DNA of 64,000 bases from Bacteroidales bacterium (GTDB lineage Bacteria; Bacteroidota; Bacteroidia; Bacteroidales; UBA932): NCBI GenBank assembly GCA_017509755.1, contig JAFWOY010000001.1, positions 62,001 to 126,000 of the forward strand, given 5' to 3'. Below the pieces are notes generated by a model. It was given only the letters and a program-made list of their open reading frames with translations, ran no database searches and was not told the DNA's origin. The position numbers and the translations under genes are program-made. Shown in pieces: positions 39,112 to 49,671 of the stretch (position 1 is its first letter; each line of letters opens with the position of its first letter).

Positions 39112-40296
39112 ATGAAAAACTTCTGGATCATTGCCCTGCTTCTTCCCTTCCTGGCGGCGTGCTCGGGAAAATCTGCCGAAAAGGAACCCGGGTTCATCGT
39201 ACAGGTTTCGCTCGGCGGGTGGAATCATCCCCACTACCCGGCTGAGAAAATCATCGACAGGCTGGAAGATGTCGGAAACAAAATCAATATTGAAAAGGTC
39301 ATCATAGGCTGGAGCCTCGATGATGCGACTTACCTCAAGCTCGGCGAGTATCTCCATGCCAAAGGCATCCAGATGCTGCTTTGGCTCCCGGTCTTTGCCG
39401 AAACCGAAGAAGTGTGCGACAACAAGCCGGCCCTGGACCTTTGGGGGAACGTACCCTCAGACTTCCATCTGGTCCAAGGCGAGGGCTTCCGGTTCACTTG
39501 CCCCACATCCCCGCAGAATGTAGCCCATATCATTTCCTTGTACGAAGACTATTTCAGCGACTGTGGTTTTGACGGCGTGTTCATGGACCGTATCCGGACG
39601 CAGTCCTTCGTCAGCGGGGTAAGCGGCGTGCTCAACTGCTGCTGCGACGACTGTGCCGCCCATTTCAAGGAGCTCGGCGTCGATCTCGATGAAGTGCGGG
39701 CTGCCTGGGAAGCCAAGGGAGACAAGTTCCTCTCAGTCACCTACTACACGCCGCTCGAAGGATTCACTTTCGAAGATCCCCTGGCAGCGGCCTTCTTCCA
39801 GGCAAAAGGCAGGATCGTGAGTGGTTCCGTCGCTTCCATCGCCGACTATTTCCGGGACAAGGGCCTTGTGGTGGGCATGGATCTTTACGCCCCGCTCATG
39901 GCGCAATTCGTCGGACAGGACTACTCCATTCTCGCGGCCCACACAGACTTCATCAAGCCCATGCTCTACCGCGTAACCGACGCGCCCGCGGGCATCGCCT
40001 TCGAGTATGAACTCTTGAAGAAGAGCATTCCCGAAGCGGAGGGGTATCCGGATTTCGAGATGGACGTGGCATTCCTCGACGGACAGCTCGATGCCATGGC
40101 CTCCCTTCCTTGCGACAAATACCCCGGCATAGAAATCAATTACAGCAAGTCCATCGTTCCCACTTCTCCCGAATATGTAGTAGAATCGCTGCGTACCGTA
40201 CTCAAGCATCATTTCAATGGCGCGGTCCTCTCCTGGAACATCATGCAGGCGCCCGACTCCCATATTGAATGTCTGTCCGAATTCCAAAACAAATAG
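39112..40296 (+). CDS. putative TIM-barrel glycoside-hydrolase-like lipoprotein
   Basis: 394 residues. Lipoprotein (LLPFLAACSGK). The sequence follows an (alpha/beta)8 pattern: GWSLDDATYLKLGEYLHAKG, IQMLLWLPVFAETEE, then CGFDGVFMDRIRTQSF with acidic residues at a strand end, and VGMDLYAPLMAQFVG. Two pairs of cysteines (NCCCDDC) follow the FMDRIR segment and are unusual; they might bind metal or form disulfides. It is related in style to family-10-like hydrolases (GHL/DUF4015) but cannot be assigned to a GH family here. First gene after promoter P2; the start is fixed by the signal peptide. Catalytic activity is unproven. Confidence 0.68.
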   Translation: MKNFWIIALLLPFLAACSGKSAEKEPGFIVQVSLGGWNHPHYPAEKIIDRLEDVGNKINIEKVIIGWSLDDATYLKLGEYLHAKGIQMLLWLPVFAETEEVCDNKPALDLWGNVPSDFHLVQGEGFRFTCPTSPQNVAHIISLYEDYFSDCGFDGVFMDRIRTQSFVSGVSGVLNCCCDDCAAHFKELGVDLDEVRAAWEAKGDKFLSVTYYTPLEGFTFEDPLAAAFFQAKGRIVSGSVASIADYFRDKGLVVGMDLYAPLMAQFVGQDYSILAAHTDFIKPMLYRVTDAPAGIAFEYELLKKSIPEAEGYPDFEMDVAFLDGQLDAMASLPCDKYPGIEINYSKSIVPTSPEYVVESLRTVLKHHFNGAVLSWNIMQAPDSHIECLSEFQNK

Positions 40297-40300
40297 ACGC

Positions 40301-41134
40301 ATGAGGCTTGGTATAGATATAGGTGGAACCACCATCGGAATCGGACGGATTGACGATTCCGGCCTCCTGCTGGACTCTTCCTTCCATGGGTCCTTCCCCA
40401 AGGATGCCTCGCTGGAGAAGACTTTGGAAGTCCTCAAGAGCCTCATCGGTTCCTGCTTCTCCCAGGACGTGGCAGGCATCGGCTTGGGAATCCCCTCTGC
40501 CCTGGACAGGCAGACCGGCTTGGTCTATAACGCCATCAACATCCCTTCCTGGAAGAATGTGCCCCTGAAGACGATTCTCGAGGAACATTTCGGCGTGCCG
40601 GTCCGCATCAACAACGACTCCAACTGCTTCGCCCTCGGCGCCTATGCCCATTTCAAAGAGGAGAACCCCGCCTCCCTGGCCGGCATCACCCTCGGAACAG
40701 GGGTCGGCATGGGCCTGGTTATCAACGGTGAACTTTACAACGGAAACAACACGGGTGCGGGTGAAATCGGGTGCATAAGTTATCTGGACGCCGATCTCGA
40801 GACCTACTGCAGCAGTCATTTCTTCTCCGCACACGGCCTGACCTGCAAACAGGCGGCCGAGGCGATGGAAAGAGGAGACAGCGATGCCAAAAAATTGTTC
40901 GACGAATTCGGCATGCACCTGGCGCGCATGATGGCCGTCGTCCTCTACGCCTACGACCCTGAGATGATCGTCTTCGGCGGCGGCATCTCCCGGGCCTTCC
41001 CGTACTTCAAAGCGTCGATGATGGAGCATCTCCGGCAAGGCTTCATCTATCCCGCGTCCCTGGACAAATTGAAAATCCGCCAGCTGGTGTGTGACGACAC
41101 CGCCCTGCTCGGCGCTGCAAACCTTGAAAGCTGA
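40301..41134 (+). CDS. ROK-family sugar kinase
   Basis: 277 residues. ATP-binding signature GIDIGGTTIGIGRID at the N terminus, NDSNCFALGAY (catalytic Asp region) and GITLGTGVGMGLVINGEL. The usual ROK zinc motif (CxCGxxGC) is missing; GAGEIGCISYLDADLETYCS stands in its place, as in a subset of Bacteroidetes ROK proteins. It lacks an N-terminal HTH, so it is a kinase type rather than a repressor type. Likely phosphorylates a hexose or amino sugar released by the locus. It starts 4 bp after the preceding stop. Confidence 0.88.
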   Translation: MRLGIDIGGTTIGIGRIDDSGLLLDSSFHGSFPKDASLEKTLEVLKSLIGSCFSQDVAGIGLGIPSALDRQTGLVYNAINIPSWKNVPLKTILEEHFGVPVRINNDSNCFALGAYAHFKEENPASLAGITLGTGVGMGLVINGELYNGNNTGAGEIGCISYLDADLETYCSSHFFSAHGLTCKQAAEAMERGDSDAKKLFDEFGMHLARMMAVVLYAYDPEMIVFGGGISRAFPYFKASMMEHLRQGFIYPASLDKLKIRQLVCDDTALLGAANLES

Positions 41135-41145
41135 TTGCAAACATA

Positions 41146-43674
41146 ATGAAAGATTTTAGGTTATTAATGCGTGTTTTTTTCCTGGCCGCCGCTGCGATAG
41201 TTCCGGCCGCTTGCTCTGACAGTGTCCAGCCCGGCGACAAGCTTGCTTTCGCCGAAGGCTGGACCCTGCGTTGCAAGGGGGAAGCTGCCACGTACGAAGC
41301 GACAGTCCCTTCGACAGTGGCAGGCGTTCTTTACGACAACGGCGTTTACACGGAAGCAATCTTCAAAGATGACACCTATCGTTCGCTGGACCGCTCTCCC
41401 TTCGACAAAGAGTGGACTTACAGCAAACAGTTCCCTTATAAAGGCGCCAGGGGCAGCCATGCCTTCCTGCTGCTGGACGGCATCAATTTTTACGCAGATA
41501 TCCTTCTGAACGGGCAGCCACTTCGCTCCCGCGATACAACTTTCGGTGTGTTCAACCGGTACTGCATCGATGTTACGGACTGCCTGAAAAGTTCGAACAA
41601 CCTGAAAATCCGGCTCACAAGAGCCCAGCGGGGCGACTTGAACGTAGGCTATGTGGACTGGAACCCCCGTCCTCTCGACGAGAGCATGGGTGTCTGGCGG
41701 GATGTAACTCTTGCCATTACGGGAGACATCCGGATGAGCGACCCGTTTGTCAAACCGGTCGTTGCTGAGGATCTTTCCTCGGCCGACCTCTGCCTGTCAG
41801 CGACCTTGACAAACCTCTCGGACAAGCCCGTAGAAAGCCGGTTCAAGGGGTCTTTTGAAGACGGGACCTTCGAGATTCCCGTAACTCTCGCACCATACGA
41901 GTGCCGCGAAGTGACCGTCTCGCCCAAGGAAGCTCCGCAACTCCACCTTGACAATCCCCGCCTCTGGTGGTGCAGCGGTCTTGGCAATCCCGAGCTCTAC
42001 CACCTTACCATCGAAGTCCTGACAAAAGACGGCAAGGTCTCCGATGCGGATAAGCTGACCTTCGGCGTCAGGAATATCACTTCCTACATCGATGCGCACG
42101 GCTACCGGCAGTTTGTACTCAACGGGAAAAAGGTGCTCCTGAAGGGCGCCGGCTGGACCGACGACATCTTCATGCGCGACACCCACGAAAGCATCGAACG
42201 CCAGGTTCAGTACGTCAAGGACATGAACCTCAACCTGATCCGCTTTGAAAACATCTGGGGCAAAGACCGCTATGTCTATGACATGTGCGACAAATACGGC
42301 ATCCTGGCCCTTGTCGGATGGAGTTGCCAGTGGGAATGGGAAGACTATTGCGGCCTCCCCGAGACCGACCTCTTCGGCTGCATCGCCACCCCGGAGACCA
42401 TGGACCTGGCCGCTTCTTATTTCGAAAACCAGGTCAAATGGCTGCGCAACAACGTGTCGGTCATCGGCTGGATGACCGGCAGCGACCGCCTGCCGCATCC
42501 CGACCTGGAGCCGCGCTACCTGGAGATGTACGAAAAGCTGGACTACCGTCCTTACATCGGTTCGGCCAAGAACCTGACCAGCGTCCTTTCGGGTCCGTCG
42601 GGCACCAAGATGGAAGGTCCTTACGAATATGTGGGTCCGGACTACTGGTATCTCGACACCGACCTCGGCGGAGCCTTTGGCTTCAATACCGAAACCGGCA
42701 TCGGCGCCAATCTCCCGGTTGTTTCTTCGCTTCGCCGGATGGTCTCTGAAGACAAACTCTGGCCGCTGGGCAAGGCCCTGGGCGCCCACGCCACTTCCTC
42801 CGGCTCGGCCATGAACAACACCCGCTCCCTGGAAGAGACCATTGCGGGTCTGTATGGGGAGGCAAAGGACTTGGATGATTTCGTCCGAAAAGGCCATGCG
42901 GTCGATTATGATGGCACGCGGGCCATGTTCGAGGCTTTCCGTGTCAACCTGCCCGCCACGACGGGTATTGTCCAGTGGATGCTCAATTCCGCCTGGCCGT
43001 CCATATACTGGCAACTTTATGACTGGTACCTGGTTCCTACGGCAGGCTACTATGGAACCCGCAAAGCCTGCGCACCCGTCCAGCTGATTTATAATATCAA
43101 GGACGCGCGCGTATATGCCGTCAACGAGACGCCCGGGTCGGTCGAAGTGACAGCTTCATTCGACCTGTTGAATGCCGGCTCGAAGGGGGTTGCCTCAGGG
43201 AGCAAGACCCTAACCGTCAAGGAACGCGAACCGCTTCCCGTCTTCGACCTGTCCAAGTACAAAGGCAAAGAACTGTTCCTTTCCCTCCGCCTGACAGACG
43301 CGTCCGGAAAGGCACTGGCCGACAATTTCTATTGCTTGCCGGCCCGGTGGAACACCTACGCCTGGAAAAAGGCGAACTGGTACGTCACACCGATTACACG
43401 GTATGCCGACTTCCGCTTCGTGACCCAGCTTCCGCCTGCAAAGGTTCGCTGTGACGTCGCCGCAGACGGCGACACCTACACAGTCACCGTCACCAACGAC
43501 AGCGATGTCGTCGCCTACCAGAACATCCTGACGCTCAAAGACACTTCCGGCAACCTGATTGTTCCGGCTTTCTGGAGCGACAACTACTTCTCCCTGCTTC
43601 CGCACGAGACGAAAGTCATCACCTGCCGTACAGAAACACCGGGACAGATTGAACTGACCAACTGGAACCACTGA
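41146..43674 (+). CDS. GH2-family glycosidase, exo-beta-glucosaminidase-like
   Basis: 842 residues. Lipoprotein (AAAIVPAACSD). GH2 order: N-terminal sugar-binding jelly roll (to about 210), Ig-like domain, TIM barrel (about 310-600), then C-terminal beta domains. The catalytic acid region is WLRNNVSVIGWMTGSD (Asp about residue 445) instead of the NE of classical beta-galactosidases. The nucleophile is probably the Glu of FGFNTETG (about 515). The GSD variant is typical of the CsxA exo-beta-D-glucosaminidase/mannosidase branch, so an amino sugar or mannose substrate is more likely than galactose. Exact specificity is not decided. Confidence 0.88.
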   Translation: MKDFRLLMRVFFLAAAAIVPAACSDSVQPGDKLAFAEGWTLRCKGEAATYEATVPSTVAGVLYDNGVYTEAIFKDDTYRSLDRSPFDKEWTYSKQFPYKGARGSHAFLLLDGINFYADILLNGQPLRSRDTTFGVFNRYCIDVTDCLKSSNNLKIRLTRAQRGDLNVGYVDWNPRPLDESMGVWRDVTLAITGDIRMSDPFVKPVVAEDLSSADLCLSATLTNLSDKPVESRFKGSFEDGTFEIPVTLAPYECREVTVSPKEAPQLHLDNPRLWWCSGLGNPELYHLTIEVLTKDGKVSDADKLTFGVRNITSYIDAHGYRQFVLNGKKVLLKGAGWTDDIFMRDTHESIERQVQYVKDMNLNLIRFENIWGKDRYVYDMCDKYGILALVGWSCQWEWEDYCGLPETDLFGCIATPETMDLAASYFENQVKWLRNNVSVIGWMTGSDRLPHPDLEPRYLEMYEKLDYRPYIGSAKNLTSVLSGPSGTKMEGPYEYVGPDYWYLDTDLGGAFGFNTETGIGANLPVVSSLRRMVSEDKLWPLGKALGAHATSSGSAMNNTRSLEETIAGLYGEAKDLDDFVRKGHAVDYDGTRAMFEAFRVNLPATTGIVQWMLNSAWPSIYWQLYDWYLVPTAGYYGTRKACAPVQLIYNIKDARVYAVNETPGSVEVTASFDLLNAGSKGVASGSKTLTVKEREPLPVFDLSKYKGKELFLSLRLTDASGKALADNFYCLPARWNTYAWKKANWYVTPITRYADFRFVTQLPPAKVRCDVAADGDTYTVTVTNDSDVVAYQNILTLKDTSGNLIVPAFWSDNYFSLLPHETKVITCRTETPGQIELTNWNH

Positions 43675-43684
43675 TCCGTCACTT

Positions 43685-44974
43685 ATGAAACATCTGACCG
43701 TCCTGTTCACCTGCCTGCTGCTCGCATTCCCGCTGAATGCGCAGGACGTCCGCACCCTGCTCAAGGAGAATCCGGAGCGGTTGGCCAATATCCACCACAG
43801 TTACGAACCGCCTGCCGCAATTGTCGACACCCCGGCTCCGGAAGGATACGAACCCTTCTACCTAAGCCATTACGGCCGTCACGGCAGCCGCTACCATACT
43901 TCGATGCGTTCTGTCACGCGCGTCTCCATCCTGCTGGATACACTGGGCATGCTGGGCTGCCTTACCGAAGAGGGCAAAGCGCTCCGTGACGATTTGGACA
44001 GCCTGGCCCGGTTCCACGAAGGCCAGGCCGGAAACCTGACCACCCGGGGCGGACTGGAGCACCAGGGCATTTCCCAGCGGATGTATGACCGGTTCCCGTC
44101 CCTGTTCCATCAGCCGGTGCGCAACCGCGTCGTCGCCGTATCCAGCTCAAGCCAGCGCTGCATCCAGAGCCTCGCCAATTTCACGCTGATCCTTTCCGGC
44201 AACGCGCCGCAACTCCAATTCACGGTCTATGCGGGGGAGCGTTTCATGAAATACCTGGCCCCCGGCTCCAACATTCCGCTGAACGAATCGCACTACACCA
44301 TCTTCGATGCCGTGATCGAGCAGCGGCTGGATCCCGCCCGGATCATGAACGCCTGGTTCACGGATCCCTGGTTCGCCGCCCAGCACATCGGGCGCTACAA
44401 AGTCCGCAATTTCATCTACGACATCTTCTACGCAGGCAATATCTGCCAGTGCCTGAAACTGGATTACGATGTGCCCGACATCTACCGGTACTTCACGGAA
44501 GACGAGCTCTACACGCTCTGGTATGTGGATGACATCGCCAATTACAACTACTTCGCCAACACCGTGGAGAACCTCAACCGCTATGACATCACCGGGCAGC
44601 GGGTCCTGGTCGATATCGTGGAAAAAGCCGATGCCGCCCTGGCCGGGGATGACGTTGTCGCCAACCTCCGCTTCGGACACGATTCCGGCCTGATGTCCTT
44701 GTGGACGTTCCTCCGGATGGAAGGCTGCGAGGTCCCGGGTCACATGGCGGAAGGTCCCGACTTGGGCTGGTACTGTTTCCAGCAGATGCCCATGGGTTCC
44801 AACATGCAGCTGGTCTTCTACAAGAACAAGGCAGGTGACGTGATCGTCAAAATCCTGCGCAACGAAGTCGAAACCGTCATTCCTTCCCTCAAGCCTTGGA
44901 AAGGGCCTTACTACAAGTGGAAAGACTTGCGGGCGCACTTCGGAAAACTGCTTGCTATCGACTATACTCTATAA
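43685..44974 (+). CDS. exported histidine-type phosphatase (MINPP/phytase-like)
   Basis: 429 residues with signal peptide (LLLAFPLNAQ). The phosphate-accepting motif is LSHYGRHGSRYH at about residues 59-70 (RHGxR class). The C-terminal proton-donor motif is FGHDSGLMSL (HD). This places it in the clade of periplasmic histidine acid phosphatases that includes Bacteroides MINPP phytase; sugar-phosphate phosphatases share the fold. In this locus it probably removes phosphate from a phosphorylated glycan or inositol phosphate. It follows GH2 by 10 bp and precedes susC by 23 bp. Confidence 0.85.
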   Translation: MKHLTVLFTCLLLAFPLNAQDVRTLLKENPERLANIHHSYEPPAAIVDTPAPEGYEPFYLSHYGRHGSRYHTSMRSVTRVSILLDTLGMLGCLTEEGKALRDDLDSLARFHEGQAGNLTTRGGLEHQGISQRMYDRFPSLFHQPVRNRVVAVSSSSQRCIQSLANFTLILSGNAPQLQFTVYAGERFMKYLAPGSNIPLNESHYTIFDAVIEQRLDPARIMNAWFTDPWFAAQHIGRYKVRNFIYDIFYAGNICQCLKLDYDVPDIYRYFTEDELYTLWYVDDIANYNYFANTVENLNRYDITGQRVLVDIVEKADAALAGDDVVANLRFGHDSGLMSLWTFLRMEGCEVPGHMAEGPDLGWYCFQQMPMGSNMQLVFYKNKAGDVIVKILRNEVETVIPSLKPWKGPYYKWKDLRAHFGKLLAIDYTL

Positions 44975-44997
44975 CTACAACCAATCAACAAACCTTT

Positions 44998-47900
44998 ATG
45001 AAAAACAAATTATTCGTTTTCATCCTGGCTTTCCTCGTCGCCGCGTCTGCAGCCTTTGCGCAGACCGTGACGGTCACAGGCCGGGTGACAGATGCGCAAA
45101 CCGGTGAACCGGTTTCCTTCGTAACGGTTATCCAGCAAGGCACGAGCAATGCCGTGTCTGCAGATGTTGACGGACATTATTCCATCAATGTCCCCTCCGA
45201 TGCAACACTCCGTTTCTCCATCGTGGGCTATGAAGAAATGACCGTGGCCGTAGCCGGACGGCGGGTCGTGGATGTTGCGATGCAGATGGACGCCAACATC
45301 CTGCAGGAAGCCGTCGTTTCAGCACTCGGTATCACGCGTGCTGCAAGGTCCCTCACCTACGCCGCCCAGTCGATTTCCTCGGAAGAGATCGCTAGCAACC
45401 GGGCTGGCAACATGATTACTTCATTGGCCGGTAAGGCTTCCGGAGTGACGGTGACCCAGTCTTCTTCAGGTATGGGTGGTTCTGCCAAAATCTCCATCCG
45501 CGGCTTCCGTTCCGTGAGTGGTGGCAACGAGCCTCTGTACATCATCAACGGTGTCCCTATGGCCAACGATCCTACGGTCTCGGGCGATACCTACGGCTCT
45601 GGCGGTTCTTACTCCTACGACCGTGGTGACGGTATCGGAAACATCAACCCGGACGACATCGAGAGCATCAGCATCCTCAAGGGTGCTTCCGCTTCCGCCC
45701 TGTACGGAACCGAGGCTGCCAACGGTGTCATCCTGATCACAACGAAGAAAGGCAAGGCCGGAACGTTCTCAGTCTCTGTCAACAGCAGCACAACTTTCGA
45801 CAAGGTCGCGTACGGACACAAACTCCAGAAAGACTACGGCCACCTCGACAACTGGTACAGCTGGGGCAGCAAGATTTCGAACGGCACCTCCGCTTACGAC
45901 ACTTTCTTCACAACGGCGCCTTCCTTCAACAACAGCATCTCGATCCAGGGAGGTTCCGAGCGGAACCAGACCTATCTCTCGTATGGTAACTCCTGGCAGG
46001 GAACCGTCCTCGACAATGACGGACATCTGAACCGTCACAACCTCACCCTGAGGAACACTACGTACTTCCGTCCGAACCTCTCGCTCGACGCTTCCATCCA
46101 GATGATCCGCCAGTATGTGAAGAACCGTCCTGCTACCGGTGGTTTGTACAACAACCCGCTGCTGGGTATCTACCATTTCCCGGCCGACATGGACATCGCC
46201 CCGTACAAGAAGGATTTCGAAATCTATGACATGGACCGCAACATCATGAAGCAGAACTGGATCAAGGTTCCGAACTCCAATATCGACCAGAACCCGTACT
46301 GGATCCTCAACCGGATGCCGTACGAGACCTGGAGACACCGTGCCATCGGATCGCTGACCCTCCGCTGGGACATCACCCCCAAGGTCTATGTCCAGGCCCG
46401 TGGCAGCGCCGACTTCACGGCCGACCGTTATGAACACAAGGTCTATGCGACCACCCCTCCGGACCAGATCAACTCCGCCAACGGTATGTACAAGTTCGGC
46501 CAGAGCAACGACCTGACGGCATACGGCGACTTCCTGGCCGGCTATAAGGACAAATGGGGCGACTTCGCCCTCAATGCCACAATCGGTACTTCGATCCGCT
46601 ACGGCGAAAGCTACGGCGTCTCGCACGACTCGCGTGCCGGCGGCGGTGAGCTCTATTTCGCCAATATCTTCACCATGCACAACATGACCGCCCGTGCAGG
46701 CAGCCAGAGCTGGTACAGAAGCGAACTGATCGGTGTCTTCGGCACCGCGACCCTTTCCTTCAAGGACTGGCTCTTCCTCGATGTGACGGGACGTAATGAC
46801 TGGTCGTCCACCCTCGCTTACTCCACGAGTTTCAAAACTGGTTTCTTCTATCCTTCCGTCGGTATTTCGGCCATCCTCAACGAGGCGTTCAACATGCCTT
46901 CCTGGATCGACCTCTTCAAGGTCCGTGCTTCCTACGCTGTCGTGGGTAACGACCTTCCCAGCCGCATCACCAACCCGCTCGGTTCGGTCAGTGAACAGGG
47001 AACGATCTCTTCGAACACCACCGCTCCTTTCGGCGAACTCAAGCCTGAGCTTTCCGCTTCGCTCGAAGCCGGTTTCGACCTGCGACTCTTCAACAGCCGC
47101 CTGACCCTCGACTTCGAATACTACAAGACCAACACCAGGAACCAGCTCTTCTCACTTGAGGCTCCTGCGGGATCCGGTTACACTTCCTACTATGTGAACT
47201 CCGGTAACATCCAGAACCAGGGTATCGAGGCCACCCTCGGCATCGTCCCGGTGGAAAACCGGAACTTCGTATGGAGAAGCAACTTCAACATCGGTCTCAA
47301 CCGGAACAAGGTCATCTCCCTCAACGACGACATCACGACCTACTCCATCAACTCGGCCAGCAACCATGGTTATGAGATGCGACTGGTGGAAGGCGGTTCC
47401 TATGGTGATATCTACGGTCGTACCCTTGCCCGCGATGCGAACGGCAAGCTCCTCCTGGATGACGAAGGCCTTCCTTACCAGGGCTCCGCTACCTGGGAAT
47501 ATCTGGGCAACACCGAGGCGAAACTCACGGTCGGTTGGAACAACAACATCCAGATCGGCAACTTCAATCTCGGCTTCCTGATCGACGCACGGCTGGGCGG
47601 TATCTTCATCGATATGACCCAGGCCGACATCGACGGCTACGGCTCCGCGCTGGTCACGGCTACGGACCGTAACCGCGGCTACGCCGAATACGAGGGCATC
47701 AAGTTCAACAATGTCCAGAAGTTCTACGAACGTGTCGGTACTTACTACGGTATCACCGAGTACTACACCTACGACGGAACCAACATCCGTCTGCGTGAAG
47801 CTTCCCTCGGCTTCAGCCTTCCCAAGAAGTGGCTGGGCAATAACGGCTTCGTAAAGGACTGCTCGATTTCCGCTATCGGAAGGAACCTCTGCTTCTTCTA

Positions 47901-48021
47901 CAAGAAGACCGCTGTCGACCCCGACGCGCTGCTTGATATCGACGGAGGATACCAGGGATTCAGCTTCTACAATATGCCTGCTACCAGATCTATCGGTTTC
48001 AATGTTAAAATCACCTTTTAA
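44998..48021 (+). CDS. SusC/RagA-type TonB-linked outer-membrane transporter
   Basis: 1007 residues. Signal peptide ending SAAFAQ, a carboxypeptidase-like beta domain at about 22-105 (VTGRVTDAQTGEPVSFVTV), a plug with EPLYIINGVPMAND at about 180-193, and a large barrel ending in Phe (FNVKITF). It imports oligosaccharides that its SusD partner captures at the cell surface. The TonB-box region is not obvious. The start at 44998 is fixed by the signal peptide. SusD follows 14 bp later. No extra N-terminal DUF4974/STN domain, so anti-sigma signalling is unlikely; control is better explained by the XylR-type sites at P2. Confidence 0.95.
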   Translation: MKNKLFVFILAFLVAASAAFAQTVTVTGRVTDAQTGEPVSFVTVIQQGTSNAVSADVDGHYSINVPSDATLRFSIVGYEEMTVAVAGRRVVDVAMQMDANILQEAVVSALGITRAARSLTYAAQSISSEEIASNRAGNMITSLAGKASGVTVTQSSSGMGGSAKISIRGFRSVSGGNEPLYIINGVPMANDPTVSGDTYGSGGSYSYDRGDGIGNINPDDIESISILKGASASALYGTEAANGVILITTKKGKAGTFSVSVNSSTTFDKVAYGHKLQKDYGHLDNWYSWGSKISNGTSAYDTFFTTAPSFNNSISIQGGSERNQTYLSYGNSWQGTVLDNDGHLNRHNLTLRNTTYFRPNLSLDASIQMIRQYVKNRPATGGLYNNPLLGIYHFPADMDIAPYKKDFEIYDMDRNIMKQNWIKVPNSNIDQNPYWILNRMPYETWRHRAIGSLTLRWDITPKVYVQARGSADFTADRYEHKVYATTPPDQINSANGMYKFGQSNDLTAYGDFLAGYKDKWGDFALNATIGTSIRYGESYGVSHDSRAGGGELYFANIFTMHNMTARAGSQSWYRSELIGVFGTATLSFKDWLFLDVTGRNDWSSTLAYSTSFKTGFFYPSVGISAILNEAFNMPSWIDLFKVRASYAVVGNDLPSRITNPLGSVSEQGTISSNTTAPFGELKPELSASLEAGFDLRLFNSRLTLDFEYYKTNTRNQLFSLEAPAGSGYTSYYVNSGNIQNQGIEATLGIVPVENRNFVWRSNFNIGLNRNKVISLNDDITTYSINSASNHGYEMRLVEGGSYGDIYGRTLARDANGKLLLDDEGLPYQGSATWEYLGNTEAKLTVGWNNNIQIGNFNLGFLIDARLGGIFIDMTQADIDGYGSALVTATDRNRGYAEYEGIKFNNVQKFYERVGTYYGITEYYTYDGTNIRLREASLGFSLPKKWLGNNGFVKDCSISAIGRNLCFFYKKTAVDPDALLDIDGGYQGFSFYNMPATRSIGFNVKITF

Positions 48022-48035
48022 TTAATTCAAGTACC

Positions 48036-49646
48036 ATGAAGAATATATTCAAGGCATTGTTCCTGACGCTGGCTCTCGCCTTCGTATTCTCTTCCTGCGC
48101 AAAATGGGAAGACTACAATACGAATCCTTATGGTGTGACCGATGAGATGCTGGCTGCCGACTACAACAATATCGGTGCTTACTACCCTCAGATCATGCAG
48201 TCTGTCTACTACAACTACAGGAACTCCAACTGGATCTTCCAGCTGGTGCAGAACCTGACTGCCGATCTCTGGTGCGGTTATATGGCCAATGCCGCCGCTT
48301 TCAACGGCAACGCCAATACCGGCAACCTGAACATGTATGACTCCTGGATCGCGGAGGAATGGTCCGTAACCTACAAACGGGTCATGTCCCCGATCTTCAA
48401 CTCCATCGCGCCGCAGGCGGACAACGATGAATACCGTCACTTCTATGCGCCGGCCCTGATCATGAAAGTGCTGGCCATGAGCCGCCTCACCGAGGCTTAC
48501 GGCCCTTGCATCTACTCCAAGTACGGCCAGTCCGCTACCGGCGGCAACTTCGAATCACAGCAGGATACCTACAATGCCTTCTTCAACGACCTGGATGTAG
48601 CCGTTGACGCGCTGGACCATTTCATCAAATATACCGGTTCGAACATATCCGGCTCTTTCAAGAAATTCGACGACTGGTGCGACGGCGACTTTGCCAAGTG
48701 GATCCGCTTCGCGAATACGATCCGCCTGCGGCTCGCCATGCACCTCCAGAAAGTCGATGAAGGAAAGGCCAAAGCCGAGTTCGCCAAAGCCATGAACAAC
48801 CCCTACGGCCTGCTCAACGGAAAGAGCGATGTCGTGACGATGCACGCTTCTACCTGGAACCACCCGCTCTACACGCTGGGACAGGGCTGGCAGAACTGCT
48901 ACGTGGGTGCGGTCATGCAGACCTTCCTGGTGGGCTACGACGACCCGCGCCTGCCGAAGTACTTCCTCGAGGCGACCAACGAAAAATGCGTGGCCGAGGG
49001 TCAGAAATGGGCCGGTATGCGCATGGGTAACGACTCGCCCGACGGAACCTACTACCAGGGTTATTCCCTCGCGAACTTCAACAAGACCGATCCCGCCATC
49101 ATCATGCAGCCGGCAGAGGTATCGTTCCTCAAAGCGGAAGCTGCGCTTCGCGGCTGGATTTCCGGAAGTGCTAAAGACTATTACGAGGAAGGCGTAAGGG
49201 CTTCCCTGGATTACTATGGTCTTGCCGGCGAAGCCGACAAATACCTGGCAAGTGACGCTATCCCGACCCGGTATACCAACCCTGTCAACCATGCCTGGGA
49301 TATCGATGCCAACAACTTCCTTTCCCCGAAATGGAATGACGGAGACTCCAACGAGACCAAACTGGAAAGGATTATCGACCAGAAATACCTGGCGATCTTC
49401 CCGGACGGCTACGAAGCCTGGCTTGACCTGCGCCGCACCGGCTATCCGCACCAGTTCCCTGTCATCCTGAATGCCAGCTCCGGCGAGGCCAAGATGGCGG
49501 ACGGCGACATCGTCAGACGTATGCCATATCCGCAGTCCGTCGCATCTTCCGATGCGGCCGGTTACCAGCAGGCGATCGGCTTCCTCGGCGGCAAGGATAT
49601 TCCTTTGACCCGCACCTGGTGGGATGTCGACAAGCCCAACTTTTAA
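48036..49646 (+). CDS. SusD/RagB-type nutrient-binding lipoprotein
   Basis: 536 residues. Lipobox AFVFSSCAKW and then EDYNTNPYGVTDEML, typical of the SusD-like group that begins with N-P-x-G(V/A). Helical TPR-like sections alternate with the ligand-binding loops. The C terminus has RTWWDVDKPNF, close to the common ending of the group. It partners the SusC just upstream and is followed after 25 bp by a strong terminator hairpin. Substrate unknown; the neighbourhood points to an amino-sugar or mannose-containing glycan. Confidence 0.92.
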   Translation: MKNIFKALFLTLALAFVFSSCAKWEDYNTNPYGVTDEMLAADYNNIGAYYPQIMQSVYYNYRNSNWIFQLVQNLTADLWCGYMANAAAFNGNANTGNLNMYDSWIAEEWSVTYKRVMSPIFNSIAPQADNDEYRHFYAPALIMKVLAMSRLTEAYGPCIYSKYGQSATGGNFESQQDTYNAFFNDLDVAVDALDHFIKYTGSNISGSFKKFDDWCDGDFAKWIRFANTIRLRLAMHLQKVDEGKAKAEFAKAMNNPYGLLNGKSDVVTMHASTWNHPLYTLGQGWQNCYVGAVMQTFLVGYDDPRLPKYFLEATNEKCVAEGQKWAGMRMGNDSPDGTYYQGYSLANFNKTDPAIIMQPAEVSFLKAEAALRGWISGSAKDYYEEGVRASLDYYGLAGEADKYLASDAIPTRYTNPVNHAWDIDANNFLSPKWNDGDSNETKLERIIDQKYLAIFPDGYEAWLDLRRTGYPHQFPVILNASSGEAKMADGDIVRRMPYPQSVASSDAAGYQQAIGFLGGKDIPLTRTWWDVDKPNF

Positions 49647-49663
49647 AGAAAACTGATTTTTGT

Positions 49664-49671
49664 TAACTTTG
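49664..49671 (+). promoter_or_regulatory. -7 element for the GH9 gene
   Basis: TAACTTTG, full consensus; its last base is the first base of the terminator stem at 49671, so transcription should begin inside that stem. It lacks the paired half-sites of P1 and P2. Confidence 0.5.
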